DNA of 63,697 bases from Flavobacterium collinsii. Its GTDB lineage: Bacteria > Bacteroidota > Bacteroidia > Flavobacteriales > Flavobacteriaceae. Location: assembly GCF_902804485.1 (NCBI RefSeq), contig NZ_CADCST010000119.1:1-63697 (forward strand), in the 5' to 3' direction. Each line of letters opens with the position of its first letter. The first letter of the stretch is position 1. Position numbers and translations under genes: made by a program. The notes under the pieces were generated by a model. The model was not told the DNA's origin and did not search any database. It was given only the letters and a program-made list of their open reading frames with translations. Positions 1 through 8,873 of this stretch are shown here, in pieces.

Positions 1-381
1 AAATATAGAAAGCCTTATTTTTCGAAACCTTACGCTACAAGCACCACTATCCTGTTTTGACCTATAATTTATATTATGTAAAATAGAAAATTCAGGTTAC
101 TGCTCTAAGCTGATAGATTCTCAGTTAAAGAATTTCTGAATAATTCCATGAAACGCTTTAAAATGAGTTGTTTGTAATATTATGTACTCTTTGCATTCTA
201 AATCAACTATCAAAAACAAATCAAAATTGTGTTTTTGAATCGTAATAAATCATTTTAAAGCCTTTAAAACGACAATATTTAACATTTCTTTAAAATAATT
301 ATATTCTGACTAAGATGCTTTCATTGTACCATATTATTTTATTATTTTTACATTCGATACTTTAAAAAAATTATCAAACAT
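1..381. other. AT-rich non-coding start of window
   Basis: No reading frame of convincing length or composition is visible on either strand. The stretch is AT-rich and ends in the upstream region of the CBS/DUF294 gene. No confident TAnnTTTG promoter box was found; the nearest candidate, a TATTTTTA just before position 352, is one base off the consensus and lacks a well-placed TTG. Confidence 0.5.
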
Positions 382-2298
382 ATGAATACAATTGCTGAGC
401 ATATTGCAGATTTTTTAAAAGAATACCCGCCATTTGATAATTTAACTTTTCAGGAATTATCTGATATTGCAACGAACATTCGTGTTATCAATTTAGAAAA
501 ACATGCAGTATTGTTTCAAAACAATGACCTGCTTCACGATAGCTTTTATGTTGTGGCTTCAGGTATTGTAAATCTGACTACAATTGCTGATGCTGAGGAA
601 ACTATTATAAACAAATGTCATGAAGGTGATATTTTTGGTTTACGCCCGTTTTTTGCCAAGAATAATTATATGATGACAGCTAAAGCACGTGAGGAAAGTA
701 TTATTTATGCTATTCCAATTGCTGTTTTTAGACCATTTGTTGCGAATAATTCAGATGTTTTGAATTTTTTACTTGAGAATTTTGCTATAAATTCAAGACA
801 TGCAAAGGATAATGTACATTCTAATGGAAAATTGATTTCTGATACTGCTTTTTATGTAGATCAGCAATCAGAAATGCAGTATATTCAATCCTTAGCTTAT
901 AACAATTCGCCTTTAACAACAGAATCTAATCATATTATAAAAGATGTTGCCATTTTGATGACTGAATCAATGGTAGATAATATTGTGATTTGTGAAAAGA
1001 ATAATCCGATTGGTATTGTAACCAATGCCGATTTATCGTCAAAAATTGCTACAGGCCGCTATCCTATTACAGAAACGATCGATAAGATTATGTCTTCGCC
1101 GGTAGTTACCGTTATTGAAAATGTGTCGTTGGCTGAAGCACAATTGTTGATGTTAAAACATAATGTTACTCATTTATGTGTTACCAAAGATGGTACTAGT
1201 AAATCTGCGGTAAAAGGAATTATTTCTGAACATGATTTAATTGTAGCACAAGCCAGTAACCCTGGTGTTTTAATTAAAGAAGTGAAGCGTTCGCAGTTAC
1301 CGAAAGATCTAAAACAAATACGAGATCGTTTGTCAGATTTGATTCAGAATTCGATTCAGAAGAATATTCCAATTTCACATGTCAGTAATATTGCCAGTGA
1401 AATTAATCTGGCCATTATTAAGCGTGCGGTAGAGCTTTCTATTTTAGATTTGGGCTCCCCTCCTGCTCGTTTTGCATGGTTAAGTATTGGTAGTCAGGGG
1501 CGAAAAGAACAGCTTTTGCTTACCGATCAGGACAGTATTCTGATTTTTGAAGATGTAGCTCCTGATAAATACAGAGAGGTTAAAGATTACTTTTTAAGGC
1601 TGGCTAAAAGAACGACTTCGATCCTTGAAAAAGTAGGTTACGAACTTTGTCCAAACGGACATATGGGGAGCAATATGCTTTGGTGTAAGTCATTGACTGA
1701 TTGGACAAAACAGTACAACAGCTGGATGAATACTCCAGGTGAAAATAGTAACGATCTGAGCAGTATTTTCTTTGATTATGAGATTGTTTTTGGGGAACCA
1801 AAAATTGAAGAAGTTATCGAAAATGTGATCTTTAAAAATGCGGTAAACAATACTTTGTTTTTTGACTTTTTAGGGAATGACGCTTTAAAACGTAATTCTC
1901 CTTTAAGTTTTTTCAAAAAATTTATTGTTGAAGAAGAAGGACCACATAAAACAAAATTTGATATTAAAACCCGTGCATTAATGCCTTTGATTGATTCAGC
2001 TCGTTTGCTGATTTTAAATGCTAATATAAAGGGGATTAAAAATACTTATTTGAGATTCAAACAATTGGCTATTACAGATTCTAAAAATGCCGAAATTTAT
2101 TTAAGCTGCGCTGAGGCCTTTTTGACCTTGTCAAAGTTTAGAACTGTTGAAGGTTTGAAGAATGATGATTCCGGACAATATATTAATTTAAGGGAATTGT
2201 CTAAGACAGACAAAGAAAAGTTAAAAAATGCCTTAACCCCAATGAAAGACCTTGAGGAATTAATTAAGAGTAAATTTCAACTTACACAATTCTCATAA
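382..2298 (+). CDS. cNMP-binding / CBS / DUF294 nucleotidyltransferase-like protein
   Basis: Predicted cytoplasmic signalling protein of 638 residues. Domains in order: a cyclic-nucleotide-binding fold (about residues 15-130), two CBS motifs (about 170-300), and a DUF294 nucleotidyltransferase-like domain. The last carries the signature GSQGRKEQLLLTDQD near residue 370, the GSxGRxE...D pattern of the GlnD/DNA-polymerase-beta superfamily, followed by the DUF294 C-terminal helical part. It starts at an ATG and ends 3 bp before the exonuclease-like gene, so the two are co-transcribed. In many bacteria this architecture and a DnaQ-like exonuclease sit next to acetyl-CoA synthetase and acetate permease genes; acs is indeed nearby here. 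The ligand and the nucleotidyl acceptor are unknown. Confidence 0.9.
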   Translation: MNTIAEHIADFLKEYPPFDNLTFQELSDIATNIRVINLEKHAVLFQNNDLLHDSFYVVASGIVNLTTIADAEETIINKCHEGDIFGLRPFFAKNNYMMTAKAREESIIYAIPIAVFRPFVANNSDVLNFLLENFAINSRHAKDNVHSNGKLISDTAFYVDQQSEMQYIQSLAYNNSPLTTESNHIIKDVAILMTESMVDNIVICEKNNPIGIVTNADLSSKIATGRYPITETIDKIMSSPVVTVIENVSLAEAQLLMLKHNVTHLCVTKDGTSKSAVKGIISEHDLIVAQASNPGVLIKEVKRSQLPKDLKQIRDRLSDLIQNSIQKNIPISHVSNIASEINLAIIKRAVELSILDLGSPPARFAWLSIGSQGRKEQLLLTDQDSILIFEDVAPDKYREVKDYFLRLAKRTTSILEKVGYELCPNGHMGSNMLWCKSLTDWTKQYNSWMNTPGENSNDLSSIFFDYEIVFGEPKIEEVIENVIFKNAVNNTLFFDFLGNDALKRNSPLSFFKKFIVEEEGPHKTKFDIKTRALMPLIDSARLLILNANIKGIKNTYLRFKQLAITDSKNAEIYLSCAEAFLTLSKFRTVEGLKNDDSGQYINLRELSKTDKEKLKNALTPMKDLEELIKSKFQLTQFS

Positions 2299-2301
2299 AG
2301 T

Positions 2302-2898
2302 ATGCTAGACTGGATTAAAAATATCAACAAAGAGTATCCGGACTTTTGGAAGGAGTACTTGACGAAATTTGAAGTTAAACCCAACAGGTTTGTGGTGTTG
2401 TCTACAGAGACTTCCGGATTAAATCCTAATAAAGATGTTATTCTGTCTTTGGGGGCTTTTTCGGTTATTGATGACAGCATTGTGATCAAAGACAATTTTG
2501 AGGCTGTTTTACTGCAATATAAATTTTTGCAGGATAACGGACTCTCGAATGAATTTATCATTGAGAGCAAAATGATGAAGATGCCGGAACCTGATGCGAT
2601 GGAGGCTTTGATTAATTTTATAGGAAATTCGATTCTGGTTGGGCATCATATTAATTTTGATATTGAAATGCTAAATGCAGCATTAGAACGTCTGGATTGT
2701 GGAAGATTAAAAAACGAAGCTTTGGATGTTGATATGATGTACCGAAAATTAATGGATATTAACGACAAGCAATTTTCTCTGGATGATTTAAGCGAGATTT
2801 ATAAAATTCCAAAAAGCGACAGAAATTCTTCTGCAGAAGATGCGTATAAAATTGCCCTATTGTTTCTGAAACTAAAATCGAGATTGGGAATTAAATAG
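2302..2898 (+). CDS. DnaQ-like 3'-5' exonuclease-fold protein, catalytic residues altered
   Basis: A 198-residue protein of the RNase H-like exonuclease (DnaQ/DEDDh) fold. Motif I reads VVLSTETSG at residues 31-39, where active family members have D-x-E-T-(T/S)-G; the first Asp is Ser34 here, while Glu36 is kept. Motif II is kept (NFD, Asp120). In motif III the usual His-x4-Asp reads Asn175-x4-Asp180. Two of the five usual catalytic positions are therefore substituted, so activity is doubtful. The start lies 3 bp after the DUF294 gene stop, implying an operon. The family partner of DUF294 is often annotated as DNA polymerase III epsilon-like, but this is not the replicative proofreading subunit. 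Confidence 0.85.
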   Translation: MLDWIKNINKEYPDFWKEYLTKFEVKPNRFVVLSTETSGLNPNKDVILSLGAFSVIDDSIVIKDNFEAVLLQYKFLQDNGLSNEFIIESKMMKMPEPDAMEALINFIGNSILVGHHINFDIEMLNAALERLDCGRLKNEALDVDMMYRKLMDINDKQFSLDDLSEIYKIPKSDRNSSAEDAYKIALLFLKLKSRLGIK

Positions 2899-3080
2899 GA
2901 AGTTTGATTCACCATAAATAATTGTTGGAGTAAAACGGATTTAAATTTTGTTTTATAAGTATTGGGCAATGAATCAAAACCATAACAAAAAGAAAAAAGG
3001 AAATCACTGAAAAGTATTTCTTTTTTTTTGGCTAAACATATCTGGTCTATCAGACATAAAGGATAATTAATAAGTATTGT

Positions 3081-3118
3081 AAATCCGACAATCCCGAGGC
3101 TTTGGGATTGTCGGATTT
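3081..3118 (+). terminator. perfect 15-bp hairpin
   Basis: A perfect 15-bp inverted repeat (3081-3095 with 3104-3118) encloses an 8-nt loop. It lies 183 bp after the exonuclease-like gene and is followed by an AT-rich stretch. It could act as a transcription terminator for the DUF294-exonuclease operon, but the following U-run is poor, so it may instead be an intergenic palindromic repeat. Confidence 0.5.
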
Positions 3119-3296
3119 GTTATTTTAAAGATTTTTAGTTTTGTAAGCCTTTGATTTTGTTTGTTTTTTGTGGCGGCAAAAAGAAATGACGTAAATGCCC
3201 CTATTGTTGTCATTTACGTACAGTATTGTCTTTTGTAAGTAATCGCATCTTTGTCTTGTTAGTTTAATTAAAAATTAACAGAAAAAGTAGAACAAA

Positions 3297-3434
3297 ATGA
3301 CCACTGTAAATTCTTATCTGGCTTTCAACGGTAATTGTCTTAAAGTAAAGACGTTCTGTAGAAAATGTCTGAACAGTCAGATTATATTTCAAGTGATTGG
3401 TGAATCCCCGGGATGTTTACTTCGCGGCAAATAA
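3297..3434 (+). pseudogene. remnant of a PhnB-like (VOC family) gene
   Basis: A 45-codon frame begins MTTVNSYLAFNGNC, which closely matches the N-terminus of PhnB-like glyoxalase/VOC proteins (typically M-T-x-x-N-P-Y-L-x-F-N-G-N-C followed by E-E-A-F). After the Cys the frame loses similarity and stops, and no continuation is seen before the SRPBCC gene. PhnB-like, SRPBCC and DUF4287 genes commonly sit together in Bacteroidota, which fits a decayed first member of that cluster. The call rests on about 14 residues recognised by memory of the family and is tentative. It could also be a short unrelated peptide. Confidence 0.4.
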
Positions 3435-3483
3435 AAATTAGCAATAAATACAAAGACCTTTTTAATTAACCAATTTAACAAAA

Positions 3484-4023
3484 ATGAAAATGATATTCGT
3501 AAAAATAATAACGGTATTGGTAGCTATAGTTTCAATAGCTCTGGTAGTAGCGATGTTTACTAAAAATAAATATACTATAAGAAGAGAAATAATCATCGAT
3601 AAACCCAAAGCGGAAGTTTTTGATTTTATAAAATTGAATCGAAATCAAAAATTGTACAGTAAATGGCTATTGCTGGATCCGGCTACAAAAATCGAGATAA
3701 CAGGTACTGACGGAACTGCGGGTTCTGTTCTGACTTTTGAAAGCAAACACCATAAGACTGGTAAAGGAGAATGGGAAATAAAAAAAGCAGAGAATGACAG
3801 AATCGATTTTGAACTTCGTTTTCTGGCGCCTTATGTATTTACGGCAAATGGGCATATGGAAACAAAAAGTTTAACCGGAAATCAAACAAAGCTAATCTGG
3901 ATTTATAATAGCGGAATGAACTGGCCTAAGAATTTTATGCTTATTTTCTTTGATATGGATAAAATAATTGGAGCTGATATAGAAGAAAGCCTAACGAACA
4001 TAAAAACGATTGTAGAAAAATAA
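3484..4023 (+). CDS. SRPBCC-family (START/polyketide-cyclase-like) protein with N-terminal membrane anchor
   Basis: A 179-residue protein. Residues 4-26 form one hydrophobic segment (IFVKIITVLVAIVSIALVV), then the segment YTIRREIIIDKPKAEVFDFI opens an SRPBCC ligand-binding fold, which runs to the end with the late GADIEESLTNIKTIVE helix typical of the family. It is probably anchored in the inner membrane. Substrate unknown. The small DUF4287 gene follows 26 bp downstream on the same strand, and a remnant of a PhnB-like gene lies just upstream, so this looks like the surviving part of a small stress-type gene cluster. Confidence 0.8.
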   Translation: MKMIFVKIITVLVAIVSIALVVAMFTKNKYTIRREIIIDKPKAEVFDFIKLNRNQKLYSKWLLLDPATKIEITGTDGTAGSVLTFESKHHKTGKGEWEIKKAENDRIDFELRFLAPYVFTANGHMETKSLTGNQTKLIWIYNSGMNWPKNFMLIFFDMDKIIGADIEESLTNIKTIVEK

Positions 4024-4049
4024 ACGATAACCATTAAAATTACAAAATT

Positions 4050-4268
4050 ATGTCATTTCAAGCTTATTTAACCAATATTAAAACAAAGACAGGAAAAGGT
4101 CCTGATGATTTTAAAAAACTTTCAGATGAAAAAGGATTTTCAGTCAGTGGAGAATTAAAACCTGAAGTAAAAGCAACCGAAATTGTGAGCTGGCTAAAAA
4201 CAGATTTTGATTTAGGTCACGGACACGCAATGGCAATTTATGCGCTTCTTAAAGGATTAAGGAAGTAA
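4050..4268 (+). CDS. DUF4287 domain protein
   Basis: A 72-residue protein consisting of one DUF4287 domain: it opens MSFQAYLTNIKTKTGKGP and contains the family's GHGHAMAIYALLKG stretch near the C-terminus. Function is not established; the family is small, soluble and often next to SRPBCC or DUF5655 proteins. It is co-directional with the SRPBCC gene and ends just before a strong terminator hairpin. Confidence 0.85.
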   Translation: MSFQAYLTNIKTKTGKGPDDFKKLSDEKGFSVSGELKPEVKATEIVSWLKTDFDLGHGHAMAIYALLKGLRK

Positions 4269-4283
4269 AGAAATAATTGATAT

Positions 4284-4314
4284 AAAAAAAGCTGTCGAAT
4301 GGACAGCTTTTTTT
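4284..4314. terminator. bidirectional rho-independent terminator
   Basis: Stem of 13 bp (4284-4296 with 4302-4314): a GC-containing GCTGTC/GACAGC core flanked by seven A and seven T, with a 5-nt loop. Because A- and T-runs lie on both sides, it can serve both the DUF4287 gene (+) and acs (-), whose 3' ends converge here. Confidence 0.9.
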
Positions 4315-4323
4315 GTGAAGATA

Positions 4324-6231
4324 CTAGATCTTTCCTTTTGTAATTTCTTCTACAATTTCAGGGTTTAGCAGTGTTGACGTATCTCCAAAATTTGAAAGAT
4401 CGCCTTCGGCTATCTTACGCAAAATTCTACGCATAATTTTTCCGGAACGTGTTTTTGGTAAACCAGAAACAAACTGAATTTTATCCAGTTTTGCAATTGG
4501 TCCGATGTGATCAGAAATATACTGATTGATCTCTTTACTAAGATTCGACCTGTCTCTAACTTCTCCTGTCTCTTTCAGAATTACAAAACCATATAATGCA
4601 TTTCCTTTAATATCGTGAGGGAATCCAACAATCGCAGATTCAGCTACTGCAGGATGCTCGTTGATTGCATCTTCAATTGGAGCTGTTCCTAAATTATGAC
4701 CGGATACAATCACAACATCGTCTACTCTACCAGTGATTCTGTAGTATCCAACTTCGTCTCTTAAAGCACCATCTCCTGTAAAATATTTTCCGGGGAAAGC
4801 AGAGAAATAAGTGTCTTTGTAACGTTGGTGATCTCCCCAAATAGTTCTGGCGATCCCAGGCCATGGAAATTTAATACATAAACTACCAACAACCTGATTT
4901 CCTTCTATTTCATTGCGTTTTTCATCCATTAATACTGGCTGGATTCCAGGTAATGGCAAAGTCGCGTAGGTTGGTTTTGTTGGTGTTACAAATGCAATTG
5001 GCGAAATCATAATTCCACCAGTTTCCGTTTGCCACCAGGTATCGACCACCGGACATCTTTTGTCCCCAACGTGATCATTGAACCAGTGCCATGCTTCTTC
5101 GTTGATTGGTTCTCCAACGGATCCGATTACTTTAAGTGATTTTAGAGGATATTTTTGGATATAATCTAAACTTTCTTTTGCAAGCGAACGAATTGCAGTT
5201 GGTGCTGTATAGAATTGTGTGATTTTATGTTTTTCGATAATGTCCCAAAAACGGCTGAAATCAGGATAAGATGGAACTCCTTCAAAAATTACAGTGGTTC
5301 CTCCGTTTAATAACGGTCCGTATAAAATATAAGAGTGTCCTGTAATCCATCCAATATCCGCAGTACACCAGAAAATATCATTTTCTTCGTGATTGAAAAC
5401 ATTTTTAAAAGTATAGGCGGTGTAAACCATATATCCGGCTGTGGTATGTACCATTCCTTTTGGTTTACCTGTCGAACCTGAAGTGTAAAGAATAAATAAC
5501 GGATCCTCAGCGTCCATTATTTCGGCTACACTATTGTCCATAGCGCTATCTAATAAAGGTTGTAACCATTCGTCACGACCTTCTTTCATTTTGATTTGAG
5601 TATTGGTTCTTTTTACGACCAAAACTTTAGTAACTGACGGACAGGTCTCTAATGCCTCGTCAACGATTCCTTTAAGGTCAATGTTTTTATTACCTCTGTA
5701 TCCTCCATCAGATGTAATAACCATTTTACATTCGCAATCATTTATTCTGGCAGATACAGCAGAAGCTGAAAATCCAGCAAAAACAACCGAGTGAATGGCT
5801 CCAATTCTGGCGCAGGCTAATACTGCCACAGCCAGTTCAGGAATCATTGGTAAGTAAATACAAACTCTGTCTCCTTTACGAACACCCTGCTCACGCAAAA
5901 CGTTCGCCATTTTTGAAACTCTTTCGTATAATTCATTATACGTTATGTGTAAGGCGTTTTCAGATGGATCGTTCGGTTCAAAAATGATAGCCGTTTTTTC
6001 TCCTCTTTTGCTTAAATGCCTGTCAATGCAATTTTTGGTAATGTTAACTTTTGCCTCCGTAAACCACTTTACTTCTGCATCCCCCATATTAAAGTCAACT
6101 ACTTTTTCCCATTGTTGGTACCAGGTAAAATTTTCCTCAGCTATTTTCCCCCAAAATTTCCTAGGTTCCCTTATAGACTTATTGTAATGTTTAAAATATT
6201 GTTCTAAATTTTCAATTTTATAATAACTCAT
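4324..6231 (-). CDS. acs: acetyl-CoA synthetase (AMP-forming)
   Basis: Activates acetate to acetyl-CoA through acetyl-AMP in the cytoplasm. Visible motifs: the P-loop-like YTSGSTGKPKGMVH, the VDTWWQTETGG motif, and the C-terminal PKTRSGKIMRR containing the lysine that is acetylated for control in this family. The frame is open further upstream (to 6318), but the ATG at 6231 giving MSYYKIENLEQYF is chosen because the extra 29 residues are AT-rich filler and the 635-residue product matches the family length. It stands alone as a transcription unit and converges on the DUF4287 gene. The DUF294 and exonuclease-like genes, frequent acs neighbours, lie 1.4-4 kb away on the other strand. Confidence 0.97.
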   Translation of the reverse strand: MSYYKIENLEQYFKHYNKSIREPRKFWGKIAEENFTWYQQWEKVVDFNMGDAEVKWFTEAKVNITKNCIDRHLSKRGEKTAIIFEPNDPSENALHITYNELYERVSKMANVLREQGVRKGDRVCIYLPMIPELAVAVLACARIGAIHSVVFAGFSASAVSARINDCECKMVITSDGGYRGNKNIDLKGIVDEALETCPSVTKVLVVKRTNTQIKMKEGRDEWLQPLLDSAMDNSVAEIMDAEDPLFILYTSGSTGKPKGMVHTTAGYMVYTAYTFKNVFNHEENDIFWCTADIGWITGHSYILYGPLLNGGTTVIFEGVPSYPDFSRFWDIIEKHKITQFYTAPTAIRSLAKESLDYIQKYPLKSLKVIGSVGEPINEEAWHWFNDHVGDKRCPVVDTWWQTETGGIMISPIAFVTPTKPTYATLPLPGIQPVLMDEKRNEIEGNQVVGSLCIKFPWPGIARTIWGDHQRYKDTYFSAFPGKYFTGDGALRDEVGYYRITGRVDDVVIVSGHNLGTAPIEDAINEHPAVAESAIVGFPHDIKGNALYGFVILKETGEVRDRSNLSKEINQYISDHIGPIAKLDKIQFVSGLPKTRSGKIMRRILRKIAEGDLSNFGDTSTLLNPEIVEEITKGKI

Positions 6232-6734
6232 ACGTTTTTGGAATTTTTTTATAAATGTATTAAATATCAGTGTATTCTTAAAATTATTTAATTCATAAAT
6301 AATAGTAAAAAAAAACACATATTAAAAAAAATATTGCTTTTTAATAGGTATAATTTAAAAAATAGCTTTTTGAAGAAAAAAAGCATATTTGCGAAAAAGG
6401 CACGATAAATGAATACCATGCCTTTTCAATTTTAACAATTTCAATAACAATTAATTTTGTACTTCTGGTGTGACAATGTTCTGTCATATTTTGAAAATAG
6501 TAGCAGCTTTATTAATTAAAATGAAACTTTCAACAAGTATATTTAGTGTCAAATATACTCCCCTTCATTAGGGATTAGCTTCACTTAACTAACATACTTA
6601 CTTACGGAAGTTAAGTGAATGCAATATGCATCTATATCCATTTTTCTTAATAAGTGCTTACTAATTCAAAATATTACATAGAACAGAGATACAGTGCAAA
6701 TTCCACAATCAAATATGTGGTAATTCCCAATTTA
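6232..6734. other. spacer with several inverted repeats between acs and ilvC
   Basis: No gene is seen. The spacer contains inverted repeats: a GCTTTTT/AAAAAGC hairpin (6365-6371 with 6378-6384), AAAAGGCA/TGCCTTTT (6395-6402 with 6419-6426), a 9-bp stem (6536-6544 with 6551-6559), and a perfect 11-bp stem TTCACTTAACT/AGTTAAGTGAA (6580-6590 with 6609-6619). The last two lie downstream of ilvC on its strand and may be 3'-end structures, though none has a proper U-run; they also lie upstream of acs and could be operators. Confidence 0.45.
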
Positions 6735-8204
6735 TTATCCAATTTTTTTCATTGCAGTCATTGATTCTCTCAACCATGCTCCTACTTCTTCGATAGGATG
6801 TTGACGAACTTCTTTGTTTACAGCAATTAATATAGCATTATCTACTCCGTTTGAGGTAGAGAATGGTTTTCCGATTACGTTTGTTTCTACAGTTTTCATG
6901 AACTCAGTCAATAACGGTTTGCAGGCATGGTCAAATAAATAACAACCATATTCAGCTGTGTCTGAGATAACACGGTTCATTTCGAATAATTTTTTTCTTG
7001 CAATAGTGTTTGCGATTAAAGGCAATTCGTGTAATGATTCGTAATAAGCTGACTCTTCGATAATTCCTGCTTCTGTCATTGTCTCGAAAGCTAGTTCAAC
7101 ACCTGCTTTTACCATGGCAATCATTAGGACTCCATTATCAAAATATTCTTGTTCTGAAATTGGAGCTTCTTGCGGAGCTGTCTTTTCAAAGTTTGTTTCG
7201 CCTGTTGCAGCTCTCCATTTCAATAAGTTTACATCATCATTAGCCCAGTCAATCATCATGGTTCTGGAGAATTCTCCTGAAATAATATCATCTTGATGTT
7301 TTTGGAATAATGGTCTCATGATGTCTTTTAATTCTTCAGCAATTTCGTAAGCTTCGATTTTTGCAGGATTTGAAAGACGGTCCATCATATTGGTAATACC
7401 ACCATGTTTCAAAGCTTCTGTGATGGTTTCCCATCCGTATTGAATTAATTTTGAAGCATATGCTTTATCGATTCCTTTCTCCACCATTTTATCAAAACAT
7501 AAAATAGAACCGGTTTGCAATAATCCACAAAGGATGGTTTGCTCTCCCATTAGATCTGATTTTACTTCAGCAACAAATGACGATTTTAATACTCCTGCTT
7601 TGTGACCTCCTGTGGCTACAGCATAAGCTTTTGCCTGATCTAAACCAAAACCGTTTGGATCATTCTCCGGGTGAACAGCGATAAGTGTTGGTACACCAAA
7701 TCCTCTTTTATATTCTTCACGAACTTCAGAGCCCGGGCATTTTGGAGCGCACATAATTACAGTGATGTCTTTACGAATCTGCATTCCTTCTTCCACAATA
7801 TTGAATCCGTGAGAATACGATAAAGTTGATCCGTTTTTCATTAAAGGCATAATGGCAGTAACTACAGCAGTGTGTTGTTTGTCTGGTGTTAAATTACAAA
7901 CTAAGTCAGCAGTTGGAATTAATTCTTCATAAGTACCTACTTTAAATCCGTTTTCCGTAGCATTTTTATAAGATGCTCTTTTTTCAGAAATTGCATCTGC
8001 ACGTAACGCGTATGAAATGTCTAAACCGGAATCTCTCATGTTTAAACCCTGATTCAAACCTTGTGCTCCACAGCCTACAATGACAACTTTTTTTCCTGCT
8101 AGTGCCGAAATTCCATCTGCAAATTCTGATTGCTCCATAAATTCGCAAACTCCTAATTGCTCTAATTGTAATCTAAGTGGTAATGTGTTGAAATAATTTG
8201 CCAT
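6735..8204 (-). CDS. ilvC: ketol-acid reductoisomerase (class II)
   Basis: Second common step of valine and isoleucine synthesis: Mg2+-dependent alkyl migration and NADPH reduction of acetolactate or acetohydroxybutyrate. At 489 residues it is the long class II form typified by E. coli IlvC, not the roughly 330-residue class I form. The Rossmann motif GCGAQGLNQGLNMRDSG and the GEQTILCGLLQ and KAGVELAFETM blocks of the repeated knotted domain are visible. It is the last gene of the ilvD-B-N-C operon, 61 bp after ilvN, and is controlled by the attenuator in front of ilvD. Confidence 0.97.
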   Translation of the reverse strand: MANYFNTLPLRLQLEQLGVCEFMEQSEFADGISALAGKKVVIVGCGAQGLNQGLNMRDSGLDISYALRADAISEKRASYKNATENGFKVGTYEELIPTADLVCNLTPDKQHTAVVTAIMPLMKNGSTLSYSHGFNIVEEGMQIRKDITVIMCAPKCPGSEVREEYKRGFGVPTLIAVHPENDPNGFGLDQAKAYAVATGGHKAGVLKSSFVAEVKSDLMGEQTILCGLLQTGSILCFDKMVEKGIDKAYASKLIQYGWETITEALKHGGITNMMDRLSNPAKIEAYEIAEELKDIMRPLFQKHQDDIISGEFSRTMMIDWANDDVNLLKWRAATGETNFEKTAPQEAPISEQEYFDNGVLMIAMVKAGVELAFETMTEAGIIEESAYYESLHELPLIANTIARKKLFEMNRVISDTAEYGCYLFDHACKPLLTEFMKTVETNVIGKPFSTSNGVDNAILIAVNKEVRQHPIEEVGAWLRESMTAMKKIG

Positions 8205-8265
8205 TTTTTTTTATAATATTTAATGAATGTTGTAATTTAATAATTGATTAATAGATGGAACGCTA

Positions 8266-8787
8266 CTATTTGAATGTTTCTAATAGCGTTGAAATTTCCA
8301 TTTTTTCTTTTGATACCGATATTCTGCCGGAACGTACAAACTGCATGATGCCGTAAGGTTTGAATTTTGAATATAATTCTTCAATTTCAGAACGTCTTCC
8401 GGATTTCGAAATCACAAAGAAGTCACGAGATACCGTTACAATTGTAGACTGACTGTCCTTGATAATGTTTTGAATTTGCTTTTCATCAAATAACAAACTT
8501 GAAGCAATTTTAAACAAAGCGTTTTCTAAATAAATGGTTTCTTCATCGGTGTGATAGAATGCCTTTATAACTTCGATTTGTTTTTCAATTTGTCCTACGA
8601 TATTTTTGACCCATTTTTCTGTTGTTTCGACCACAATAATGAATCTGGAAACACTGTCAATTTCTGATTCAGAAACGTTTAGACTTAATATGTTGATGTG
8701 ACGCTTTAAGAATATTCCGGATATTCTGTTTAATAACCCCACATTATTTTCTGAGTATACCGATATGGTAAATGTTCTGTTTTCCAT
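8266..8787 (-). CDS. ilvN: acetolactate synthase small (regulatory) subunit
   Basis: Regulatory subunit of acetohydroxyacid synthase that confers feedback inhibition by branched-chain amino acids. An N-terminal ACT domain (about residues 4-80, with ENNVGLLNRISGIFLKRHIN) is followed by the conserved C-terminal domain (about 90-170), matching the 160-180-residue length of the family. Also named ilvH. It lies 86 bp downstream of ilvB, the catalytic partner. That spacer holds a near-perfect 16-bp inverted repeat. Confidence 0.95.
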   Translation of the reverse strand: MENRTFTISVYSENNVGLLNRISGIFLKRHINILSLNVSESEIDSVSRFIIVVETTEKWVKNIVGQIEKQIEVIKAFYHTDEETIYLENALFKIASSLLFDEKQIQNIIKDSQSTIVTVSRDFFVISKSGRRSEIEELYSKFKPYGIMQFVRSGRISVSKEKMEISTLLETFK

Positions 8788-8812
8788 TTGTTTTTTTAGT
8801 TTATTTTGTTTT

Positions 8813-8868
8813 AAGTTTCATGTTTCAATTTGTTGAACCTGAAACCTGAAACTTGAAACCTGAAACTT
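8813..8868. repeat. self-complementary low-complexity spacer (GTTTCA word), ilvB-ilvN
   Basis: The word GTTTCA appears twice (8813-8828) and its complement TGAAAC four times on the other side (up to 8868). Arms 8813-8828 and 8853-8868 pair over 16 bp with one mismatch. The high-coordinate arm ends 6 nt from the ilvB stop codon, so in the mRNA the hairpin sits directly behind ilvB. Confidence 0.75.
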
Positions 8869-8873
8869 TTTCT

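Noticed and set aside
6232..6318. N-terminal extension of acs by 29 residues
   Set aside because: The extension is AT-rich filler lacking family similarity; the ATG at 6231 gives the normal Acs N-terminus.
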